A stretch of 64,000 bases of DNA from Aristolochia californica (Eukaryota; Streptophyta; Magnoliopsida; Piperales; Aristolochiaceae). The notes beneath the pieces are model-generated. The model was not told where the DNA came from and did not search any database. It worked only from the letters and a program-made list of their open reading frames with translations. The stretch is taken from assembly GCA_029961685.1 (NCBI GenBank), contig JARWKL010000001.1, forward strand, positions 29,524,295 through 29,588,294, given 5' to 3'. Below, piece by piece: positions 39,001 to 47,450 of the stretch; the stretch's first letter is position 1; each line of letters begins with the position of its first letter. The translations under genes were made by a program, and so were the position numbers.

Positions 39001-40349
39001 AAATCCCCTGCCACCCCCTTTTCCCGACGATTGAAAAACCTGATATATAAAAACTAAAAAGAGCTTACAATCCCTAAAAATTATAGACAATCTTTCGAAT
39101 TATCTCTTTATAAAATTGTGCATTGTGCATTTCCATTTTAGATGTACACATTTTTCTTAAATCAAAACTTTTAGTTTTCGCACTTCCTTCATCCCGTAAA
39201 CCAAAAAGGCAAACAAATCACAACCAAATGAAAATTTTAGAGTTTATGTATAGAAAATTTTTTAAAAAATAACAAATTTTAGTAAAGAAAATTTATTCAC
39301 ACACCACAAATGAAGACAAAAGTTTTGTTGTCCAAGTTGGGGAAATACCACTAGTTAACCCCCAACAGCTTGGAATTTTATAAGAAAGAGATTTCTTCCA
39401 CACATGCTTTAAAAACGAATATGCACGCTTGAAACATGTTAAAGATGCAAATCACCTATTGATCCAAACCTTTTAAAGTGAATAACAAACGCTCATTAAA
39501 TTCTCAAGTGAACGTGCGATGGGATATTTACCCGAGTGAACTATCCATTATTTTGCCCATTAACAAAAAGCTGACCTACCGGTCATAGATGATTTTAAAG
39601 TGATTTTTCATGTGTAACGGACTATAATACCCTAAGAAATGACTTATGGATTGGGAGTCAACACTCAGTTAAAAATCCCCTTCCTCCCCCTTTTCCCAAT
39701 GATTTCAAAACCTAATAAATCAAAACTAAAAAGATCTCACAATCCCTAAACATTAAAGTCACTCTTTGGAATTATCTCTCTCAACATTTGTCCATTGTGC
39801 ATTTCCATTTTAGATATACTCTTTTTTCTTAAATCAAAACTTTTAATTTCCGCTCTCCCTTGATCCCGTAAACCAAAAAGGCAAATAGATCACAACAAAA
39901 TGAAAATTTTAGAGATTAAGTATGGAAAAAAATTTAAACAATAACAAATGTAAGTAGTGAAAATTTCTTGACACACCACAAATGAACATAAAAGTTTTGG
40001 TGTCCAAGTTTGGGAAATTCCACTAGTTCAATCCTAAGAGCTTGGAATTTTACATGAAAGAGATTTCTTCCACGCATGCTTTAAAAATGGATCTGCAAGC
40101 TCGAAAAATGTTAATGGTGCAAATAAACTACGGATCAAAACCTTTTAAAGAGAATAACAAATTCTTATTAAATTCTCAAGTGAACGTGCGGTGGGATATT
40201 TACCCGAGTCAAACATCCCATAATTTTGCCTATTTACAATAAGCTGACCTAACGTTCATAGATAATTGTAAAGTAATTTATCATGCGTAACAGGCTATAT
40301 TACCCTAAGAAATTACTTATGGATTGGGAGTCAACACTCAGTTAAAAAT
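36079..40349 (+). repeat. Three-monomer higher-order repeat (K-L-M), about 2.02 kb per unit
   Basis: Type K (36079, 38098, 40108) has GAAAAATGTTAATGGTG and AACTACGGATC. Type L (36749, 38764) has an ATA landmark, CATTAAAGTCTTA and TCAAACCAGTCATT. Type M (37421, 39436) has ACTATCCATTATT, CCCATTAACAAAAAG and GATTTTAAAGTGATTT. Unit lengths are 2,019 bp (36079-38097) and 2,010 bp (38098-40107). A third unit begins with K at 40108 and is interrupted by the retrotransposon. An extra L-like monomer sits at 35406. An older M-K-L copy lies at 50829-52849. Confidence 0.8.
40345..40349 (+). repeat. 5' target site duplication AAAAT
   Basis: AAAAT immediately precedes the 5' LTR and is repeated after the 3' LTR at 43647-43651. 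Removing the element and one copy gives GTTAAAAATCCCCTGCC, the normal satellite sequence at this point. Confidence 0.95.
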
Positions 40350-40896
40350 TGTTATGGAATCAATAACATTGAGTCATCTACTTTACTTTTATTATTTATG
40401 TTGCTTTTAATTTCGAATTTTATATATTTTTAATAAGACTTAAAGGTAGGGGTAGAATTGGGTTTTATAACCCTAACCTATGTTGATGTTAATTACCCTA
40501 TTTCAGGGGTAAGGATGGAGAAATAAAGCAAGTTCGGAATTAGCATAAACTAGGGTAATTTATGTTCTTTCTAGGCTCCCTATTCTAGGGTTCTTGGCTT
40601 GAACTCTCTTGGGGGTTTGCTGCATCCATTGGGGAGTCTTTGAGGAGATCTTGGAAGGAAAAGGAAGAGGAATTACCTTTCTCTTCTAAGCTGCAAGAGA
40701 AGATCATCTCTTTCACAAAAATTCCAGAAAAGGAGAGGTCTTGACGTGAGTCTACCTAGGAAGGAGGACAAGTTTTTATTGCTGGTTGGGTGTTGACATC
40801 CAGAGGTATTTTCTAATCTTATTCCAAGCATTGAGATTAGATTTATGTTTCTCTTTTACGTAAGGAACCAGTGCTGCATGAAATTGGAAACCCTAC

Positions 40897-41162
40897 CTTG
40901 ACGTGAGTCATAAGAAAGGGGATTCCACATTGGGGCCTCAAGGAGCTTCCTTGACTAGCTGGGTTCATTCATAATTATGAAAAGGAAACTCCTTTTCAAG
41001 GGGAATGAATTCAGTAAAGTGAAAGGGGTTGTCTTGAGTCATTACAGCAAGTGAAACCCTCTTGTCTTGAATCATAAAAGAGGGGTTTCATATCTGAGTG
41101 CTTAAACAGTCCTTTAACTTGTTGGTTGCATCTATAATTGAAAAAAGGAAAATCATTTTCAA
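40897..41162 (+). repeat. Diverged direct repeats inside the 5' LTR
   Basis: Two units of roughly 100 bp, 40897-41000 and 41061-41162, share CTTG, a TGA-TCATAA core, AGGGG, CCTT-ACT, GGTT, ATAATT, AAGGAAA and TTTTCAA in the same order. A shorter related piece with TTGAGTCATTAC lies between them at about 41033. The arrangement recurs in the 3' LTR, so the duplication predates this insertion. Such LTR subrepeats commonly carry enhancer sites, but that role is inferred here. Confidence 0.65.
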
Positions 41163-41182
41163 TCCTAACATGAAAGGAGAAG

Positions 41183-41190
41183 TATAAGAG
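41183..41190 (+). promoter_or_regulatory. Possible LTR TATA box (TATAAGAG)
   Basis: TATAAGAG lies 98 bp before the 5' LTR end and is kept at 43538-43545 in the 3' LTR. It is the best TATA-like match in the G/C-richer half of the LTR. It would leave only a short R-U5, so the true start may be elsewhere. Confidence 0.3.
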
Positions 41191-41291
41191 AGTTCTTTTC
41201 ACAAAAAACGTGATAAGAAACCCTCAAATAGTGCTGGATTCATATTCAACTCACCGAGTTACTAGATCCATGGCTAGGGACCATAAAAACT

Positions 41292-41303
41292 TGGTATCAG
41301 AGC
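41292..41303 (+). other. Primer-binding site, initiator-Met tRNA type
   Basis: TGGTATCAGAGC, three bases after the 5' LTR end, is the classic plant retrotransposon primer-binding site complementary to the 3' end of tRNA-iMet. It is intact over 12 bases. Confidence 0.93.
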
Positions 41304-41412
41304 AGGGTAACCCGGCAGAGAGAAGCACCAATGAATACTTTGAATTGCTTGAAAGAAAATTTGATACTATCCTAGAGAGGTTCTCAAAAATTGATATCGA
41401 TATAGAGACCTG

Positions 41413-41552
41413 AAGGGAAGGATGGATAGCATGGAGAATGGTCTAACTACTGGCAAGAAATTTGCTTCATTGGAGGAGAAGTTCACTCTCAGTTTGGAAA
41501 CTTTGAAAGGAAGGATGGATAGCATGGAGACTGGTTTGAGCACTGGCAAGAA
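41413..41552 (+). repeat. Duplicated 47-bp segments in the gag N-terminal region
   Basis: Segments 41413-41459 and 41506-41552 are near-identical and 93 bp apart (31 codons). Both contain GGATGGATAGCATGGAGA and ACTGGCAAGAA. The encoded pattern (RMDSME, LETLKG) is heptad-like, suggesting a repeated coiled-coil block. The first copy lies just after the frameshift near 41411. Confidence 0.8.
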
Positions 41553-41562
41553 CCCAATTCCG

Positions 41563-41806
41563 GGAGACCATTCGCAGATCAAAGGGGGAGATGAGTTTAC
41601 TAGACACACGAGTTTCTCGGGTTAGCAAGGACCTTTCATTCCAGGGGGACACCTCACAACCAGGGGGGAGGCACTGTACCTCTCATTCCTGATCAGAGAG
41701 GAGGGGACCATTCGTATAACAGAGGGGGAGATGAATTTTTGAGGCGCACAAGTTTCTCGGGACAGCAAGGACCCCTCATTCCGGGGGGACACTTCTACCA
41801 AGGGGG
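41563..41806 (+). repeat. Duplicated Gly-rich segment in gag linker
   Basis: About 100 bp from 41563 recurs from about 41701. Shared pieces include GACCATTCG, GGGGGAGATGA, CAAGTTTCTCGG and CATTCCGGGGGGACAC, with a few changes. The first copy has GGTTAGCAAGG, which makes a stop, where the second has GGACAGCAAGG. Confidence 0.75.
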
Positions 41807-42625
41807 ACGCACTATTTCGAGGTATACTAAAATGGAATTCCCTACTTATAATGGGTCAGAAGACCCTTTTATATGGTTGTATTGATGCAAAAAAAATTTT
41901 AGCCATTAGCGAGTCCCATCCTATGACCGAGTCAACGTAGTTGTTTTCCACTTAATAGGGGAAGCACAACTTTGGTACTAGCTAGTTGAGGTTGATAGCG
42001 AGGTGGTAGATTGGGATGAATTTAAGCGACTGTGCTCTCTCTATTTTGGTCCTCCAGCTTATAGTAACCCTTTGGGAGATTTGGTTTTATTACGCCAAAC
42101 TGGGGCCGTGGAGCAATATGAAAAATTTTTCCAGGAAAAATTAGCACGAGCCATCAGTATGGTACAAGTGCATCAACAAGTTGCATTGTTTGCAGTAGAA
42201 CTGACTGAGGCGTTGAAGCTTGAGGTGGAGCTCTATGCACCTGTTGACTTATCCAGCGCTATGAATATAGCTCGTGCTTTAGAATTGCGACAACAGGCAC
42301 AACACAGACGACCTACATGGTCAGGGGAGCACATTCCTCCAAGAAACAACCCAGGTATTACTTTGACTAGGGATCCGAGATCTAGTCATCCTACACCTCC
42401 TTAAACAAAAAAATTGACAAGTACTGGGATGGCGGAATGGCGGGCTAAGAATCTGTGCTACAACTGTGATGAACCATATTGGGTTGGGCATCAATGCAAA
42501 AGATTGTTTTTGATCGATAAGGTTGAAGAAGAGGATATCGAGGTGACAGAGGATATGATTGAGGAAGAACCACTGGACATCTCCCTGCATGCCATTACTG
42601 GGCAGCAATCGGCCACAACTACGCA

Positions 42626-42745
42626 GAATGGGAGCGGCTTGACAACTTCCACCAGGTCTACCCAGCTTCCGAGATTGAGGTCAAGCTCGATCTCCAAGGG
42701 GGGGCAGATGTTATGGAATCAATAACACTGAGTCATCTACTTTAA
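42626..42745 (+). pseudogene. pol: C-terminal tail of pol, left after internal deletion
   Basis: In a frame different from gag, the sequence reads AEWERLDNFHQVYP and then KLDLQGGADVM, ending at a TAA inside the 3' LTR (42743-42745). In plant Ty3/Gypsy elements the end of pol commonly has an ATWE-type motif followed by an L-GG stretch across the polypurine tract, so I read this as the residual polyprotein end. Protease, reverse transcriptase, RNase H and integrase are absent. The deletion joint is at about 42605-42622. Confidence 0.7.
42696..42708 (+). other. Polypurine tract
   Basis: AAGGGGGGGCAGA directly precedes the 3' LTR. This purine run primes plus-strand DNA synthesis in LTR retrotransposons. 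Its position against TGTTATGG fixes the LTR start. Confidence 0.9.
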
Positions 42746-43646
42746 TTTTATTATTTATGTTGCTTTTAATTTCGAATTTTATTGATTTGTAATAAGACTT
42801 AAAGGTAGGGGTAGAATTGGGTTTTATAACCCTAACCTATGTTGATGTTAATTACCCTATTTAAGGGGTAAGGATGGAGAAAAAAGCAAGTTCGAAATTA
42901 GCATAAACTAGGGTAATTTAGGTTCTTTCTAGGCTCCCTATTCTAGGGTTCTTGGCTTGAACTCTCTTGGGGGTTTGCTGCATCAATTGGGGAGTCTTTG
43001 AGGAGATCTTGGAAGGAAAAGGAAGAGGAATTACCTTTCTCTTCTGAGCTGCAAGAGAAGATCATCTCTTTCACAAAATTCCAGAAAAGGAGAGATCTTG
43101 ACGTGGGTCTACCCAGGAAGGAGGACGAGTTCTTGTTGCTGGTTGGGTGTTGACATCCAGAGGTATTTTCTAATCTTATTGCAAGCATTGAGATTAGATT
43201 TATGTTTCTCTTTTATGTAAGGAACCAGTGCTGCATGAAAATGGAAACCCTACCTTAACGTGAGCCATAAGAAAGGGGATTCCACATTGGGGCCTCAAGG
43301 AGCTTCCTTGACTAGCTGGGTTCATTCATAATTAAGAAAAGGAAACTTCTTTTCAAGGGGAATGAATTCACTAAAGGGAAAGGGGTTGTCTTGAGTCATT
43401 ACAACAAGTAAAACCCTTGTCTTGAATCATAAAAGAGGGGTTTCATATCTGAGTGCTTAACCAGTCCTTTAACTTGCTGGTTGCATCTATAATTGAAAAA
43501 AGGAAAATCCTTTTCAATCCTAATGTGAAAGGAGAAGTATAAGAGAGTTCTTTTCACAAAAAAAAACGTCATAAGAAACCCTCAAACAGTTCTGGATTCA
43601 TATTCAACTCACTGAGTTACTAGATCCAAGGCTAGGGACCGTAACA
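42709..43646 (+). repeat. 3' LTR (938 bp)
   Basis: It follows the polypurine tract directly and ends with the intact CCGTAACA terminus. Differences from the 5' LTR include a mutated second TGAGTCA motif (GAGCCAT near 43264), a two-base loss in a CTCTT stretch near 43410, and a longer A-run near 43560. Confidence 0.95.
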
Positions 43647-43651
43647 AAAAT
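43647..43651 (+). repeat. 3' target site duplication AAAAT
   Basis: This is the second copy of the 5-bp duplication. It is followed directly by CCCCTGCC of the interrupted monomer's C-rich island. Five bases is the usual length for Ty3/Gypsy integration. Confidence 0.95.
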
Positions 43652-46600
43652 CCCCTGCCTCTCCCTTTTCTCGACAATTGCTAAACCTGATATATAAAAA
43701 CTAGAAAGTGCTTATAATCCCTAAAAATTACAGACACTCTTTGGAATTATCTCTCTCTACATTTGTGCATTGTGTATTTCCATTTTAGATGTACACTTTT
43801 TTCTAAAATCAAAACTTTGAGTTTTTGCTCTCCCTTCATCCCATAAACCAAAAAGGCAAATAAATCACAACCAAATGAAAATTTTAGGGTTTATGTATGG
43901 AAAAAATTTAAAACAATAAAAAATTTTAGTAAGGAAAATTTATTCACCCTCCACAAATGAAGACCAAAGTTTTGTTGTCCAAGTTTGGGAAATTCCACTA
44001 GTTAACCCCCAACAACATGTAATTTTATAAGAAAGAGATTTCTTCCACACATGCTTTAAAAACGAATATGCATGCTTGAAACATGTTAAAGATGCAAATC
44101 ACCTATGGATCCAAACCTTTTAAAGAGAATAACAAACGCTCCTTAAATTCACAAGTGAATGTGGGGTGGAATATTTACCCGAGTCAAACAAGTCATTATT
44201 TTGCCCATTGACAAAAAGCTTACCAGACGATCATAGATGATTGTGAAGTGATTTATCATGCGTAACAGGCTATATTACCCTAAGATATGACTTATGGATT
44301 GGGAGTCAACACTCAGTTAAAAATCCTCTACCTCCCTCTTTTCCAGGCGATTGCAAAACCTGATATATAAAAATTAAAAAGAGCTTACAATGCTTAAAAA
44401 TTATAGACACTCTTTGGAATTATCTGTCTCTACATTTGTGCATTGTGCATTTCCATTTTAGATGTACTCTTTTTTCTTAAATCAAAACTTTGAGTTTTCG
44501 CTCTCCCTTCATCCCGTAAACTAAAAACGCAAATAGATAACAACAAAATGAAAATTTTAGAGTTTATGTAAGGAAAAATTTTAAAACAATAACAAATTGA
44601 AGTACAGAAAATTTATTCACACCACAAATGAACACAAAAGTTTTGTTGTCCAAGTTTGGGAAATTCCACTAGTTGTTAACCCTAACAGCTTCAAATTTTA
44701 TAAGAAAGAGATTTCTTCCACACATGCTTTAAAAACGGATATGCATGCCTGAAACATGTTAAAGATGCAAATTCACCTGCGGATCCAAAACATTTAAAGA
44801 GAATAACAAATGCTCATTAAATTCTCAGGAGAACGTGCGATGGGATATTTACCTGAGTCAAACCAGCAAATATTTTGCCCATATACAAAAAGCTGACCTA
44901 ACAATCATAGATGATTGTAAAGTGATTTATCATGCGTAACGGGCTATATTATCCTAAGAAATGACATATGGATTGGGAGTCAACACTCAGTTTTAAATTC
45001 CCTACCTCCCCCTTTTCCAGACGATTGCAAAACCTGATATATAAAAATTAAAAAGAGCTAACAATCCCAAAAAATTACAGACACTCTTTGCAATTATCTC
45101 TTTCTACATTTTTGCATTGTCCATTTTAATTTTATATGTAAACCTTTTTTCTTAAATCAAAACTTTTAGTTTTCGGTCTCCCTTTATCCCGTAAACAAAA
45201 AACACAAATAGATCACAAAAAAATGAAAATTTTAGAGTTGATGAATGGAAAAAATTTAAAACAATAACAAATGTAAGTAAAAAAAAATTTTCACACACCA
45301 CAAATGAGCACAAAAGTTTTGTAGTCCAAGTTTGGAAAATTCCACTAGTTCAACCCTAACAGCTTTGAATTTTATAAGAAAGAGATTTCATCCACACATG
45401 CTTTAAAAATGGATATGCATGCTTGAAACATGTTAAAGATGTAAATCACCTATGGATCCAAACTTTTTAAAGAGAATAACAAACACTCATTAAATTCTCA
45501 AGTGAACTTGCGGTGGGATATTTACCTGAGTCAAACAGGCAATTAATTTGCCCATTTACAAAAAGCTGACCTAACGATCATAGATGCTTGTCAAGTGATT
45601 TATCATGCATAACGGGTTATATTACCCTAAGAAATGACTTATGGATTGGGAGTCAGCACTCAGTTAAAAATCCCCCGCTTCCCCCTTTTCCCGACGATTG
45701 CAAAACCTGATATATAAAAATTAAAAAGAGCTTACAATCCCTAAAAACTACAGACACTCTTTGGAATTATCTCTCTCTATATTTTTGCATTGTCCATTTC
45801 CATTTTAGATGTACTCTTTTTTCTTAAATCAAAACTTTGAGTTTTCGCTCTCCCTTCATCCCGTAAACCAAAAAGGCAAACAAATCACAACCAAATGAAA
45901 ATTTTAAAGTTTATGTATGGAAAAAATTTAAAACAATAACAAATGTTAGTAAAGAAAATTTATTCACACACCACAAATGAAGACAAAAGTTTTCTTTTCC
46001 AAGTTTGGAAAATTCCAATACTTCAACCCAAACAGCTTGGAATTTTATAAGAAAGTGATTTCATCTACACATGCTTTAAAATTGGATATGCATGCTTGAA
46101 ACATGTTAAAGATGCAAATCACCTATGGATCCAAACCTTTTAAAGAGAATAAAAAATGCTCATTAAATTCTCAAGTGAACGTGCGGTGGAATATTTACCT
46201 CAATCAAACAAGCCATTATTTTGCCCTTTTCCAAAAAGCTGACCTAACGATCATAGATGATTGTAAACTGATTTATCATACGTAATGGGCTATATTAACC
46301 TCAGAAATGACTTATGGATTGGGAGTCAGCACTCAGTTAAAAATCCCCCGCTTCCCCCTTTTCCCGACAATTGCAAAACCGGATATATAAAAACTAAAAA
46401 GAGCTTACAATCCCAAAAAATTACAGACACTCTTTGGAATTATATCTCTCTACTTCTGTGAAATGTGCATTTCCATTTTAGATGTACTCTTTTTTCTTAA
46501 ATCAAAAATTTTAGTTTTCGCTCTCCCTTCATCCCGTAAACCAAAAAGGCAAATAGATCACAACAAAATGAAAATTTTAGAGTTTTTGTATGGAAAAAAT

Positions 46601-47450
46601 TTAAACAATAATGAATCTAAGTAAAGAATTTTTATTCACACACCACAAATAAACACAAAGTTTTTTTTGTCCAAGTTTGGGAAATTCCACTAGTTGTTCA
46701 CCCTATCAGCTTGGAATTTTATAAGAAAGAGAATTCTTCCACACATGCTTTAAAAATGGATATGCATGCTTGAAACATGTTAAAGATGCAAATAACCTAT
46801 GAATCCAAACAATTTAAAAAGAATAAAAAATACTCAATAAGTTTTCAAGTGAACGTGCGGTGGGATATTTACCCGAGTCAAACAAGCCATTATTTTGCCA
46901 ATTTACAAAAAGCTGACCTAATGATCATAGATGATTGTAAAGTGATTTATCATGCGTAACGGGCTACATTACCCTAAAAAATGACTTATGGATTGGCAGT
47001 CAACACTCAATTAAAAATCCCCCGCCTCCCTCTTTTCCCGACGATTACAAAATCGGACATATAAAAACTAAAAAAATCTAGCAATCCCTAAAAATTATAG
47101 ACACTCTTTGGAATTATCTCTCTCTACATTTGTGCATTGTGCATTTCCATTTTAGATGTACTCTTTTTTCTTAAATCAAAACTTTTAGTTTTCGCTCTCC
47201 CTTTATCCCGTAAACCAAAAAGGCAAAGAGATCACAACAAAATGAAAATTTTAGAGTTTTTGTATGGAAAAAATTTAAACAATAACAAATTTTAGTAAAG
47301 AAAATTTACCCACACATCACAAATAAACACAAAAGTTTTGTTCTCCAAGTTTGGGAAATTCCACGAGTTGTTGACCCTAACAGCTTGGAATTTTATAAGA
47401 AATAGATTTCTTCCACACATGCTTTAAAAATGGATATGCATGCATGAAAC
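43652..47450 (+). repeat. Remainder of the interrupted monomer and four following monomers plus one
   Basis: The first 431 bp complete the monomer split by the retrotransposon, starting inside the C-rich island. The monomers at 44083, 44756, 45430, 46103 and 46777 are 673-674 bp. That at 44756 has L-like features (TCAAACCAG) and a one-base insertion (GCAAATTCACC) that breaks the 60-codon frame. No gene is present. Confidence 0.75.

Larger units (their letters stand above)
1..40349 (+). repeat. Left satellite array, ~673-bp monomers, 61 head-to-tail copies
   Basis: One AT-rich unit repeats without interruption, always in the same orientation. I used the triplet before TTAAAG (usually ATG, within GAAACATGTTAAAG) as a landmark. 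It falls at 3, 676, 1349, 2022, 2693, 3370, 4041, 4717, 5378, 6049, 6710, 7384, 8046, 8716, 9388, 10001, 10673, 11300, 11971, 12635, 13309, 13980, 14652, 15325, 16004, 16676, 17347, 17995, 18671, 19345, 20018, 20689, 21345, 22017, 22690, 23365, 24024, 24698, 25367, 26039, 26711, 27384, 28059, 28731, 29404, 30079, 30753, 31426, 32101, 32773, 33444, 34118, 34732, 35406, 36079, 36749, 37421, 38098, 38764, 39436 and 40108. Typical spacing is 670-677 bp; shorter steps mark internal deletions. I found no gene in this stretch: the short frames on both strands recur once per monomer and reflect the repeat. Satellite identity is certain; the family name and host are not recognised. Confidence 0.97.
40350..41288 (+). 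repeat. 5' LTR (939 bp)
   Basis: It starts TGTTATGG and ends CCATAAAA, where the 3' LTR has CCGTAACA, so its own CA terminus has mutated. It aligns end to end with the 3' LTR with about 39 substitutions plus a few 1-3 bp indels (hand count). It contains three TGAGTCAT motifs (40370, 40904 and 41035), an internal pair of diverged direct repeats, and a TATA-like TATAAGAG at 41183. Confidence 0.95.
41305..42622 (+). pseudogene. gag: Degenerate gag, Ty3/Gypsy type, with zinc knuckle
   Basis: Gag packages the element RNA. The N-terminal part (about 41305-41620) is a charged, probably coiled-coil region with an internal repeat. A Gly-rich linker follows, then the core gag domain from about 41832 (MEFPTYNGSEDP, GEAQLWY, YFGPP, NPLGDL) to about 42310. 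A zinc knuckle CYNCDE...GHQC lies at about 42456-42497, and the stretch ISLHAITG near 42579-42602 normally leads into protease. It cannot be translated: the frame changes near 41411 and again in a G-run near 41665, and stops occur at 41623 (TAG), 41883 (TGA), 41907 (TAG), 41979 (TAG) and 42402 (TAA). The last four are in the frame that otherwise runs through core domain and knuckle. The true start codon is uncertain; an ATG at 41270 lies inside the LTR and is lost in the other LTR. Confidence 0.88.
40350..43646 (+). mobile_element. Internally deleted, degenerate Ty3/Gypsy LTR retrotransposon
   Basis: The element is bounded by two similar LTRs (40350-41288 and 42709-43646) that begin with TGTTATGG; the 3' copy ends CCGTAACA, an imperfect 8-bp inverted terminus. 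It is flanked by AAAAT on both sides (40345-40349 and 43647-43651). Inside are a primer-binding site, a gag remnant with zinc knuckle, a polypurine tract and the last codons of pol. The internal region is only about 1,420 bp, against several kilobases in complete Ty3/Gypsy elements, so the enzymatic part of pol is lost. It could be a one-off deletion or a member of a gag-only non-autonomous family. The chromovirus sub-lineage cannot be set because integrase and any chromodomain are missing. Confidence 0.95.

Noticed and set aside
41210..41413. A 67-codon frame running from the LTR through the primer-binding site
   Set aside because: Its second half is true gag N-terminus, but the part inside the LTR is probably chance readthrough. 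The ATG at 41270 is not kept in the 3' LTR.
41367..41652. Minus-strand frames over the gag region and 3' LTR (41367-41609, 41467-41652, 42321-42608, 42491-42697, 42943-43188)
   Set aside because: They overlap the gag remnant or LTR in antisense, and nothing suggests independent coding.
40350..43646. Calling the element a centromere-targeting CRM-type chromovirus
   Set aside because: Integrase and any chromodomain are deleted, and insertion in a satellite alone does not define the lineage.
45898..45960. Phased A-tracts that would bend the monomer
   Set aside because: AAAATTTT, AAAAAATTTAAAA and AAAATTTA are spaced about 25 and 32 bp apart. Only the second is near a whole number of helical turns, so phasing is not convincing by eye.
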